Shown in pieces: positions 52,570 through 62,100 of a stretch of 64,000 nucleotides of DNA. The stretch is taken from the NCBI GenBank assembly GCA_029339505.1, contig JAQISU010000097.1, positions 2,491,001 to 2,555,000 on the forward strand, written 5' to 3'. The stretch is from Unio delphinus (Eukaryota; Mollusca; Bivalvia; Unionida; Unionidae). The notes under the pieces were generated by a model. That model did not search any database and was not told where the DNA came from. It saw only the letters and a program-made list of their open reading frames with translations. Numbering within the stretch: position 1 is the stretch's first letter; each line of letters begins with the position of its first letter. Made by a program: the position numbers and the translations under genes.

Positions 52570-52598
52570 ACAATTAGATCAATCACGTTATTAATAAA

Positions 52599-52829
52599 AT
52601 GTCATACAATCACGCTAATGTCACTCGGACTCATGGTCAGGTGAAAAAATTACAATCAAAAAACGCAAGCACATATGGGGCAACAATAACGTTAAAGCAA
52701 GACAAGATTGCTAGTGGTAGTCCAAATAAACTGTCAGTGACTAAAACCCAACTTAACCACTTCAATAAGGCACTAAAAGCAAAAACTGGTGTTCAATTTA
52801 ATTTTCCTCCATCCGCAGTTAAAATATGA
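52599..52829 (+). CDS. Element small basic protein, intact
   Basis: 76 codons, one of the few uninterrupted genes of the element. Lysine-rich, with SVTKTQLNHFNKALKAKTGV near the end. Its stop overlaps the start of the next gene (ATGA at 52,826). Location among capsid genes suggests a virion component. No family is recognised. Confidence 0.55.
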   Translation: MSYNHANVTRTHGQVKKLQSKNASTYGATITLKQDKIASGSPNKLSVTKTQLNHFNKALKAKTGVQFNFPPSAVKI

Positions 52830-52933
52830 TTAAATCAGGTGGTACATTTCCTCCTAAAGCAGCCGCGTTGGGTGCTATTGGAAGCGCTGCTGTAATGGCG
52901 TTAAAGAAAGCTACTGGAAATGGATACAAATAA
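52826..52933 (+). CDS. Element 35-residue hydrophobic peptide
   Basis: ATG overlaps the previous stop by four bases. The peptide has KAAALGAIGSAAVMALKKAT, a glycine/alanine-rich membrane-compatible helix flanked by lysines. Small hydrophobic proteins of this kind are common in Polinton-like elements. Too short for homology. Confidence 0.45.
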   Translation: MIKSGGTFPPKAAALGAIGSAAVMALKKATGNGYK

Positions 52934-52941
52934 AGGGGGAA

Positions 52942-53450
52942 ATGTCTAAAACTACCAGGCAGTCGTTTCACTCGTTATGGAAGCGGCCTGAGACTACCAT
53001 TGAGTATTTACTCGTAACACCATTGTCAAATTTTGATTTGATCGATGCTGCTAAAAAATAAAAATAAAATACTTCAGAAGTGTTTTTATTTAAATCCGAG
53101 ATCAATTACCACAACAACCTAACAATATTGAAACCGGTATCATTAATCTCGATAACAGCACCAGAACTGGAACTCACTGGGTTACATATGCGATTGATCC
53201 ACGTGGAATTGTTTATTTTGATTCATACGGGTTAGCACCACCTGAAGAATTTATGCGTTATATTAATCGATTCAATTTTCCTTGCTGGTAATCAACACTA
53301 CCAACACAGACAATAACCGATCCACCAATATGCGGCCAAGAAGTGATTAACATCCTTGAAGCTATATCAATATCAACTAAACAACCCCATAAGATCGTAC
53401 ACGAGTATACCAACAACAACGTTTTTAAAAGATCTAAATGCATATGGTAG
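52942..53450 (+). pseudogene. Adenain-like capsid maturation protease remnant
   Basis: Begins SKTTRQSFHSLWKRPETTIE with PLSNFDLIDAAKK, then stops and a frame change. It continues as RTGTHWVTYAIDPRGIVYFD (catalytic His in HW, then the D-x-x-G strand), a TAA after FNFPCW, and PPICGQEVINILEAI (catalytic Cys after the conserved Pro-Ile). This is the order of adenovirus-type C5/Ulp1-like cysteine proteases that cut capsid precursors in Polintons and adintoviruses. Catalytic residues survive but the frame is dead. Confidence 0.75.
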
Positions 53451-53587
53451 ATATTTGGGGAAGATCTCTCTCGAGTCTAAAAAAGACTGAGGAAATATCA
53501 CACGAGAGTGTGAAAAAAATCGTCAAGGACGAAATATCCGAAAAGTTAAATCTTGCAAGTGTAGCTGTGGTAAAACAACGCGTGTGA
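53444..53587 (+). CDS. Element small ORF, possibly a truncated N-terminus
   Basis: 47 codons: MVDIWGRSLSSLKKTEEISH and on, ending in VVKQRV. It overlaps the protease end and the helicase Walker A region in another frame. Structural proteins of such elements may begin in this style, so it may be the start of a longer gene cut off by a deletion at about 53,540-53,570. It could equally be chance. Confidence 0.3.
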   Translation: MVDIWGRSLSSLKKTEEISHESVKKIVKDEISEKLNLASVAVVKQRV

Positions 53588-54290
53588 TTTAATTTTTTCG
53601 AGAGAATTCTGACGTGAACGTGCTAACACCCACACACAGACTTGCAAAGGAGATGACAACCCGAGGATTAAATTCTTGTACTTATCATAGTTTCTTGTGG
53701 ACTCCTGATCGAATGGGGACAAAATATATTAGGCGGATTACCATTTGGGACGAAATATGTACAGTATCGTTAACAATAAAAAAAAAAAATTTCTGGATTG
53801 ATTATTTGAAAAACAACACAGCTGTGATAATGTGCGGTGATCACGGTAAACAACCGCCGTTTACTGGATTATCTTCGCATGAATGGTTGAAACGAACTGT
53901 GGATTATTATGAAGAAATTATTACTGATCATATAGCACTTGATGAATCGTTTAAAACATAAAAAATCAACAAGATTACAACCGGATAAACTTCAATGTAA
54001 AATAGCGCGTAAAACGATTCGAGAGACTTCCATGGATGATTTTTGGGAAACATGGAAACCAAGCGATATGATAACATCAAGTTGAAACATAGTTAGATAT
54101 ACACTTCAGATGAAATTGTTTTGTGTGCACGAAGAAAAATTCCCGATGTTACTAGTCCCGTTGTGTTACAGACCAGCTGATACATGACTACAAAATATTG
54201 ATTTTGATATAACAGGAAGATCTGAGCGACGAAATCTTGTATTGAATGATACTGTACTAGTCAACATTGACGTTGTGAGAGATGCTGGCT
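53550..54290 (+). pseudogene. SF1 helicase remnant
   Basis: Walker A survives as CGKTTRVI at about 53,565-53,588, followed by a TAA. The 115-codon frame from 53,614 then carries LTPTHRLAKEMTTRGL (motif Ia), TIWDEICTV (Walker B), VIMCGDHGKQPP (motif III, GD-x-x-Q) and ALDESFKT. After another shift come LQPDKLQCKIARKTIRE and RSERRNLVLNDTVLVNIDVV. This is a superfamily 1 (Pif1/RecD-like) helicase, probably for element DNA replication. There is little or no protein in front of Walker A, so the N-terminus, or an upstream fused domain, seems missing. Confidence 0.65.
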
Positions 54291-54293
54291 GTG

Positions 54294-55058
54294 TTAAAAA
54301 ATCACGCCGTTGCAGTATTTTTCTGTAACTGCGTCAACAGGTTTCATATTGATTGTTCGAGTAATTTCATTATTCAACGCAGCTATCACATTTGGTGATC
54401 TTGCAACCCATTCACGAGATCTCCTATCTTGAGTAAATTCCTTCGTGTATTGATATCCAAATAGCCGATCAGGAAGTGTTCGATTTAATCCCTCAATAAT
54501 TGCCTGATCATAGTGAATTGCAGTATGCCTTCGTCTAATGGCGACATTATGTTGCTTCATTAATGACGATAGCACACCTTGAAATTCTTTGCCAGGATCA
54601 ACTTGTAATAGATTTGGCCATCGCAGACTACCTTGTGATCCAAGTCCTCGTCGATAAGTTCATTCAAATGCAGAAGCTACTTCTGATGCTGTCTTTGTCG
54701 ATAACGGTTCTGCTTCTTTGTATCAACTCGCAATATCAACTACAATTAAAGCGTATTTGTAAGTTCGTCTTTTGACAGTGTCATGTGGGAAAAATAATAT
54801 ACCCGCCTGGTGAACTTCATTAGGGACACTGGCCTCAAAATACGCGAAGTGAATTTTCTTAGGAGGTGGTAAATAAATTTGCCATATTGCATGTCTTGAT
54901 AACCAATCTGCCACATTAACCTGTTTTACCTTTGCTGCTTCAGCGATTTTATTAATATCTGATTTACCTTTCCAATATCGTTTCGGGGAATAATAAATGG
55001 ATTCCATAATAATATTAATCAGCTGATTAATTACCAGCTCGTGACGTTCCACTTCCAT
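54294..55058 (-). pseudogene. Retroviral-type integrase with two in-frame TGA stops
   Basis: One continuous minus-strand frame from ATG 55,058 to TAA at 54,294, interrupted only by two TGA codons in the core (54,722-54,724 region and about 54,662). The order is an N-terminal helical part, LSRHAIWQIYLPPPKKI, the first catalytic Asp in IVVDIAS, the second in VDPGKEFQG, and the Glu in QAIIEGLNRTL, 34 residues later. The C-terminal part reads EWVARSPNVIAALNNEITR. This is the rve-type DDE integrase of Polintons, which inserts the element and makes 6-bp target duplications. It ends against the helicase gene tail to tail. Confidence 0.85.
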
Positions 55059-55407
55059 GCACTAGTTTACCCTTCATCGCAGATTTTATTAACCAACTAG
55101 CTAACCTTTCCTTGAAAGATTTATCAGTGATAGAATTTAACGCGTGAAATAAATTCACATCTGAGATATGTCGTTGCTAAAGATTGCTACTTTAATAAGC
55201 AACATCATGAGCGTGGCATGCTTTATCGATAGCGTTTATAGTATATTTGCCTGGTTTGGGTTGATCTTGATTATCAAGCCGGATATCAAGTCGAGTTCCA
55301 TGGCAGCAGTAATTATATCCTGGAGGATGGTTTTTTCCAGGGCAATTAACCCACGGAACCCATGGAAGTTTTGTTAATTTTGCTGCGATATCAACCCCGT
55401 GCTGCAT
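55027..55407 (-). pseudogene. Parvovirus-type phospholipase A2 domain remnant
   Basis: From ATG 55,407 the frame reads LTKLPWVPWVNCPGK, PGYNYCCHGTRLDIRL, then DKACHAHDVAY, which holds the His-Asp pair of secreted/parvoviral PLA2. A TAA and a TAG follow, then SDVNLFHALNSITDKSFKER and a basic C-terminus ending at 55,027, overlapping the integrase start by 32 bases. In parvoviruses this domain breaches endosomes on entry; a similar role in this element is inferred. The calcium-loop glycine-proline is not intact (reads C-H-G). Confidence 0.72.
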
Positions 55408-55547
55408 TTTTTACTGACAAATTTAAATTTCTTTGTACCACATCGTTTACATTTACCAGTGAGCGATTGTCTGTTATTTTGTGTTGTAACGGTTGTTAAT
55501 GTATCTGTTGGGGTACGTGTCCTACATTTTACACAATATAAATTCAT
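55374..55547 (-). pseudogene. Zinc-ribbon protein, probably the N-terminus of the PLA2 protein
   Basis: 57 codons: MNLYCVKCRTRTPTDTL, then LTGKCKRCGTKKFKFVSKK. Two C-x-x-C pairs form a zinc ribbon. The frame overlaps the PLA2 frame near 'agtaaaaaatgcagcac' and would pass into it with a one-base shift. I infer an ancestral zinc-ribbon plus PLA2 fusion broken by a frameshift. Confidence 0.65.
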
Positions 55548-55570
55548 ATTTACTTAGTTTTTTATATAAT

Positions 55571-56236
55571 ATGGAAAGCACTGACTTTTCTAGGGTAAGA
55601 AAACGAGAACCGGTCAAACATCATGCGATGTTACCTAATAATGTTCGAATAATTATAATTGGTCCATCTGGAAGTGGTAAGACACAGTTGTTACTTAATC
55701 AGAAAATGGAGTGGTTGAAATGGGAAAAATTATATTTAATTGCTCCATCTGTTGATGATCAACGATGTTACAACGTGTTAAAGGATTTTAATGAAAGTGC
55801 AAAATCGTTGAACGATGATGAAGATGTTATCGATTTATTACCGATATCGATGAAGCTCCGAGTTTCGATTATCTTGATGGATCCGTTAACAATTTAGATG
55901 TGTACGATGATGTGATGTTGGATAAACAGGCAAACCCTGCCAGTATATTTTCACGCGGTAGGCATAAAAATACAGATGTGATTTATGTAACCCAGTATTA
56001 TACACAAATTCCCAAAGCGATAAGAAACAATTGTAATATTCTAGCGGCATTTAACGGAAATGATATTTACACGCTTAGACATATTCATCAGACCTGTTGC
56101 AGCGGAGATATGGAAATAAACAAAATAAAAAAAAATCTTTAGCCACGCTCAGTCAATCCCGCACGGATTTATAACGATAAATGTACATGATCCTCGAACA
56201 AAGTATCGAATCGGTCTCGATAAAATATTCGGTTAA
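55571..56236 (+). pseudogene. A32/FtsK-type genome-packaging ATPase remnant
   Basis: Starts MESTDFSRVRKREPVKHHAM. Walker A is GPSGSGKTQLLL (about residues 36-47). After a frameshift near 55,860, Walker B appears as VYDDVMLD, followed by ASIFSRGRHKNTDVIYVTQ, the sensor-like segment of HerA/FtsK packaging ATPases. A second shift near 56,140 leads to a C-terminus YRIGLDKIFG at 56,236, 38 bases before the right terminal repeat. It would pump element DNA into the capsid. Confidence 0.82.
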
Positions 56237-56274
56237 AACCGCAGCAGCCGAGTAGAGCGCGACGGTGGGAAAAT

Positions 56275-56467
56275 ACCAACGTGGTTAGCATTTCAACCAC
56301 GAACTTTTCCTTCATATCGATAATGTTTATGTTACAAATTTGGCTGGAGATTATATTTGTATGGTTAGCCCACTCTTGTCTGTTGATGTGATTTTCTAAA
56401 TATCAATAAAATCTTCTTTTACAAAATGGAGGCTTGTAAAAGTGGTCTGATTACCCCTTCTGCTGCT
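56275..56467 (-). repeat. Right inverted terminal repeat
   Basis: Reverse complement of the left repeat with scattered mismatches and small indels. Ends CTGCTGCT at 56,467, followed by aggggaaat; the left end is preceded by cttgggg. Confidence 0.92.
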
Positions 56468-56489
56468 AGGGGAAATTGGCAGTGCGAGA

Positions 56490-57690
56490 GGTCCAGGGAT
56501 ACTGTAGTTAGAGATGCAAGTCTTTCTGACTTCATTTCTGAACTTTATTTAAATAATTAATAGATATATATTATAACGTTCTAGAAATAGATATATTAAA
56601 CGTTATATTTAAAATACATTTAATACATATGAAATTACCATTTGAGCTTACCATTTTCATTCATTTGTATAATTTCTACATTTTAGAATATAACACAAAT
56701 AGTTAAATCTCTATTAATTTCATGATAACCAAAATAGAATAAAATGTAATAGGTGCGATTAATGCAACAATCATTTCAGTCTAGCAGAAAGGGCTCTCCT
56801 ATCCAATACACTTATCCAATCGCTCATATTGTTTTACGTCATTCGACAGAAAGTTTGCTGCATTTACTCACTAAATTGGAATTCTAAGAATGTGAAGTCT
56901 TTAACCAATGTAGCTTACCGAGTGTATTTTTTCTTGCTGACTTTGCAATACAAGAGAAATGTACAAATGCAAGGGAGTTTTGCATTAGGCTCATAAGGGC
57001 GCACACTTTATTCAAATAGTATATAGTTGTGATATAGAAATAAATGGAACTAATCTGAATATATTTTAGTAGAAAATTACTTTCAATATAAATTAGTAAA
57101 CAATTACTTTAATACAATTTAGAGAAAATGTCAATCTTATTACTTTTACAAACAGTTATGTCCTAACATAAGCATAGACTCATCAGTCATTCAGCACGTG
57201 TCAACAATAATGCTGTTAGTATCACGTGACTATCGCGTTAACAGGTCTTCTCTGCATGATGCATCTGATTGTCTCCAATTATTTGATAGTTGTTTTCGGA
57301 ATAAATATATTGAGATCTATGTGTCCTTACGTATTACTTGGTTTTCATTTAATATTTTCGAAAATATTATTGGAAAGATGTTTGTTGCTGATTTCACGTG
57401 ACTACTGGACATCTGATTTCATAGACATGTAGGTCGCGACATTTGTGTATTCATGTAACTATTAATTTAAATGACGAGTACCAGGTCAAATGTCATCAAT
57501 GTTGTGGTTACCTATCGTCTACCAGTGGATTAAAGGCAAAACGAATATTATATTCACAATCATCTTCATACCGATTTCACGCATGAATGGGTCGATATAA
57601 GGTCGTTTAAGTCTGATAGACCGGCTAGTAAGCGGATGCCCCATGCACCGTGGCGGTGAGTTCCAGCTTTTTTACAGGCAGTTGGTTCTC
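56490..57690. other. Non-coding intron sequence of LAAO copy 2
   Basis: AT-rich, no supported feature. Confidence 0.5.
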
Positions 57691-57700
57691 ACCCCACAGC

Positions 57701-57854
57701 CAACGTTCCCTCTAAGCGAATAGATGTATGCGCATTGCTCGCTGCATTGTGCAAGTATTACGGAGACGTGAAAACTTTAATGTTGGATTGACAATTCAGC
57801 TGAGTAGGGATGTCTGAGTAGTTGCCCGCACGCAGCAGCTTAGAGGGAACGTTG
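57701..57854. mobile_element. hAT MITE, 154 bp
   Basis: Perfect 17-bp terminal inverted repeats CAACGTTCCCTCTAAGC and a perfect 8-bp target duplication CCCACAGC (57,693-57,700 and 57,855-57,862). The end sequence and duplication length are characteristic of hAT transposons. No transposase, so non-autonomous. The perfect duplication suggests a fairly recent insertion. Confidence 0.9.
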
Positions 57855-58024
57855 CCCACAGCCCAATATAAATATCAAGATATATAAAATGGGGTGGGAA
57901 GTGTCACACGAAACTCGGACTACAACTTCCCATTAACTTACCAAACGTATCTATAGCTGACGTGTTTTATACATGACTAAAAGAGCGACCAACAATCTGA
58001 TTCATTCCATTTATTGATTTTCAG

Positions 58025-58106
58025 ACGACCATTATTGAACTGTCAGGTAGAGTTGGCGGAAGAGTGAAAACCATACGTGACTTTTCCAGTGGTTTACACG
58101 CGGAAG
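58025..58106 (+). CDS. LAAO copy 2, second exon (GG doublet)
   Basis: 82 bases between 'gattttcag' and 'gtgata', same length and phases as copy 1 at 22,417. Encodes [20 protein letters not shown] and on to HAE. The exon is intact. Introns on both sides carry large mobile elements, and the following exons lie outside the window. Confidence 0.85.
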
Positions 58107-58157
58107 GTGATATATCTATATAACTCTTTATCCAGTGTTGCATATTGGAGAGGGGAA

Positions 58158-58159
<2 letters not shown>

Positions 58160-58245
<86 letters not shown>
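58160..58245. repeat. (AAT)n/(ATT)n inverted microsatellite
   Basis: About 14 AAT units run directly into about 13 ATT units, a self-complementary tract that can form a long hairpin. Confidence 0.95.
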
Positions 58246-58334
58246 GTCGTCACCGTCCACATCATTTCAGAACGATCATCAGATTTGATGCTTAATAAGA
58301 GATAAATTTGTCTCCCCTCGGACCTGGCTGCATG

Positions 58335-58542
58335 CCATGTCTACGAGTGGCCGAGCGGTCTAAAGAGGTCTCCGTTACGGATCGCTGCCATCTCACCTCT
58401 GTCTGCGTGGGTTCGAGTCTCATATTCGGCCAATGTGGGTATGTGAGAAAGCTTGCCAGTAGCTTCTCGTTGGTCGGTGTTTCTTTCTGGGCTTTTCCCG
58501 GGTTCTTCCTCCACCATTAATACTGGCTACCATGTATAGCCT
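58335..58542 (+). mobile_element. tRNA-derived SINE, 5' part (split by the Gypsy element)
   Basis: The best-preserved copy: A box in 'gagtggccgagcggtctaaa' and B box in 'gcgtgggttcgagtct', then the shared body ending 'ggctaccatgtatagcct'. The 3' part continues at 63,516 beyond the retrotransposon. Confidence 0.85.
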
Positions 58543-58705
58543 CGTCGTGTTCTAACTATCAATAACTTTAATATGTACAAACGACTACTGTGAGGTCTTA
58601 ACACAGAGTGCTATCAAAGAGGCAGACCTGATGATAGTACCAGTGGAACCAATGACTCATGCACAGAGGGCTCCGATTGGTCAGCTACACATGTATAATG
58701 TTACA
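58543..58705 (-). repeat. 3' LTR of the Gypsy element
   Basis: 163 bp, matches 63,353-63,515. On the element strand it starts TGTAACATT. The purine run AAGAAGAGAGA lies immediately before it and would be the polypurine tract. Confidence 0.93.
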
Positions 58706-58896
58706 TCTCTCTTCTTACAAAGAAGGTTTTAATACACTTTATTAAAATGTCTAAATTAATCATTAGCCATTATAACTAACATATCAAAATCAAAAGCGTC
58801 TTTGATAGCAAATATTACAATGATTAACTAATAAATTTCTGCAACATACTTGGAATGAATTTTACAGTTTTTACAATTCTTGTTGCATGCTTGATT

Positions 58897-59172
58897 GCTA
58901 TTTAATGTACACAACTGGTCCTTATATATTTAATGTACACAGCTGGTCCTTATCTTGAATCACTGTCTGTGTTTATCAACAAAACGATACACCTTGACAC
59001 TAATGACGGATCTCTGGGCTCAGCCTCTCTATCTGCTATTTAATGTACACAACTGGTCCTTATATATTTAATGTACACAGCTGGTCCTTATCTTGAATCA
59101 CTGTCTGTGTTTATCAACAAAACGATACACCTTGACACTAATGACGGATCTCTGGGCTCAGCCTCTCTATCT
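58897..59172. repeat. 138-bp tandem duplication in the Gypsy 3' untranslated region
   Basis: 58,897-59,034 is repeated at 59,035-59,172 with no difference seen. Each copy contains two near-copies of 'tttaatgtacacaactggtc'. Lies between the gag-pol stop and the 3' LTR. Confidence 0.9.
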
Positions 59173-59184
59173 GAGAGTATCTGA

Positions 59185-62100
59185 TTACAATGACTCGATT
59201 ATCTTTGGTTTTACTAACCTTCCAGAACGTGTGTAATATCCACTTTGCTGACAATCCTGTGGGAATTTTGCGTCAGGCTCAGGTGTATTTTTACTGAAAC
59301 ATCGAGATTCTATTGACTGTGAAATTGGCATACTGGCATTTGCGGGAAATGTTACAGCTGTACACAGTGTGTTTTCATTCTGAGAGAAGGGGGCATTTAT
59401 ACTACATTGCAGGGGGTGTAGTTCATTAGTTGTTATGAGCTGACGTCTATTTCGACGATAAATGGTACCATCTTTGGTGCGAACTGAGTATGACCTTTCG
59501 TTGTGTCTTCTTATTATAACGGCAGGTTCCCAGTTTTGACCTTTGAATTGAACTCTAACTGATTCCCCTTCCTTAAGTGTTTTTAGTGGTTTTGCACTTT
59601 TATCATAATAATTCTTTGTTTTATTCTTGCGAAGCGTAATTTTCCTTTTGACCTCAGCGGTGTTGGGTATTTTGGGCATTAATTTCTCGCGGGTTGTTGG
59701 GAGAATAGATCTAAGTTGTCTGCCCATCAACAATTGTGCTGGTGAGAACCCGATATCAAGCACAGTGGCTCGATACTCTAATATGCCTATAAGCGGTTCT
59801 CTGCCATCGGCTTTTGCTTTTGAGAGAATTTTCTTTACAGTTTGAACTGTTTTTTCCGCTAGGCCGTTCGACTGAGGGTATGTGGGACTCGATGTAACAT
59901 GTTGAAAATCCCATTCTTTCGCGAAGCTTGCGAACTCTCGGGAAGAATAGCATGTTTGATTGTCGCTGACAACGATTTCTGGTATTCCGAAGCGCGCGAA
60001 TATACTTTTCATGTGATTGATAACAGTACAACTTTTTGAGCTTGCGAGTGTCTTAACTTCAAAGTAGCGACTGAAATAATCTACTACAACAATGTACTCT
60101 TTATTATCCCATGTAAATAGATCTGTGGCGACTTTTTGCCATGGATATTCAGGGACGTCATGGGGAATGAGAGGTTCCTTTTGGTTAGAACTTCTGCGCT
60201 CCAAGCAGATAGAGCATTTTGACACTAAATCGGAAATGTCAACTGAGATTCTTGGCCAAAACAAAACATCTCTAGCTCTTTTCAGACACTTCTCAATACC
60301 TAAATGTCCTGAATGTACAGTGTCTAGCATTTTCTGTCTGAGGGCTTGTGGTATGACTATTTTTTGACCTTTCAAGATTAACCCATCTACAACTGAAAGC
60401 GTATCTCTATAATTCCAATAGTCAATTATCTCTGATTTACAGCTTGACCTCTTTTCAGGCCAGCCTTCAATTATGACCTGTTTCAGTATGACCAGCTGGG
60501 GGTCTTGTTCAGTGAGAGATTTTATTTCTTCTTTCTTACGATCAGATACAGGTAATGCTGATAACACCATATGCACATGCATATCTATACCTTCAGATAA
60601 GGAGGGGTGTGTATCAGATAAGAACTTACGAGAGAGTGTGTCTGCTACGGGTATGTTCTTACCTTGATAATGTTTTACCTCTAGGTCATAACGCTGCAGT
60701 TGCAAAAGCATGCGTTGTAGTCGCGGTGGGGCTGCATAGAGGGGCTTTTTCATTATAGAGACAAGTGGAAGGTGGTCAGTTTGAATATGTACCTTTCTCG
60801 CGTATACATATTGATGAAAACGTTTGCATCCGAACAGTATAGCGAACATTTCTTTCTCTATCTGAGCATAATTAATTTCCGTAGTGGTCAATGATTTTGA
60901 TGCATAAGCCACGGGCTTATCATCTTGCAATAGGGCGGCACCGAGCCCATATTTTGACGCATCAACTTGCAAAGTCAGTGGTTTCTTAGGGTCAAAATAG
61001 GACAGAACAGGTCCCGGACTTGTTGTAATTATGTCTTTGACCTTTATAAATGCGTCTATTTGCGGAGAGTCCCATTCAAACTCTACGTCTTTCGCTAACA
61101 GTTGTCTTAACGGACTGGTGACCGCTGCCAAATTTGGGGCAAATTTGGACAAGTAGTTAACCATGCCAAGAATGGTTTCTAACTCCGCGCGGTTACGAGG
61201 GGGTTCCATTTCTCTGACAGCTGCTACTTTGGCAGGGTCCGGTTTGAGACCTTCTGCTGACAGAATGTGCCCGAAGTACTGTACTTCTGTGACACCTACT
61301 TCTAGTTTTTCCTCATTTAACCGGATTCCTTTTTCAAGGGAACGTTTGAGAACATTTCTCAAATTTGTATCATGTTCGTCGCGTGTGCGTCCGAAAACTA
61401 GTATATCGTCGCAAATCGAAACTATACCATTTAAACCTTCAAAACTCTCATCGATCTGCCTTTGGAATTCATCTTGAGATGATTTCAAACCAAATGGGAG
61501 ACGCAAGAAACGGAAACGACCGTATGGGGTGTTGAAAGTTGTAAGGTAAGAAGAATCTGTTGACAGTTTTATTGCCCAATATCCTGACCGTGCATCCAAT
61601 TTGGTGAAATATTTTGCACCTGATAATTGGGGTAGGATATCGTCTAATGCGCGCATAGGGTAATGGGGACGCAAAATTGCTCTATTAAGATCTTGTGGGT
61701 CGAGGCATACCCTTAGTTTACCCGACTGTTTTTCTACGACTACCATAGAATTCACCCATGCTGTAGGTGATGTAACCTGGGCAATAATATTTTCATTTTC
61801 CATGCGATCGAGTTCAGTTTTGAGTCTGTCTTGAAGTGCGACAGGTACTCGCCGCGGAGGGTGCACTACAGGTGTTGCCTTGGGGTCGATGTGTATGGTA
61901 CATTCCCCTGGGAAAAGACCTATGCCGTTGAAGACTTCGGCATATTCCTCGAGTACAACTGCCTTAGTGAGGGGCGTACTCTTGTTGCATTGTAAATTTG
62001 ACATCTGTGTCTGAACAGAGTATGTAAATTTAACTAAGCCTAACTCAATACAAGATTGTAAACCAAGTATAGGTGGTGCTTTCGTTTTAACAATGTAGAA

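Larger units (their letters stand above)
49667..56467. mobile_element. Polinton/adinto-like virus-derived element, 6.8 kb, decayed
   Basis: Both ends carry related inverted repeats of about 190 bp starting AGCAGCAG. Flanks show at most a 5-of-6 target duplication around GGGG. Inside are, left to right: a coiled protein, a pVI-position protein, a jelly-roll capsid protein, two small basic/membrane proteins, an adenain-like protease and an SF1 helicase on plus; an integrase and a zinc-ribbon/PLA2 pair on minus; a packaging ATPase on plus. Nearly every frame has stops or shifts, so the copy is dead. No protein-primed DNA polymerase B was found, and 6.8 kb is well below the usual 14-20 kb of Polintons. 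Inserted in intron 1 of LAAO copy 2. Confidence 0.88.

Noticed and set aside
49655..56475. Perfect 6-bp target duplication for the Polinton-like element
   Set aside because: Flanks share GGGG and at best match 5 of 6 positions, depending on where the end is placed; not counted as proof.
58340..58420. Functional tRNA (Leu/Ser-like) gene
   Set aside because: Good A and B boxes, but embedded in a full SINE with the family body and tail, and split at its end by a retrotransposon.
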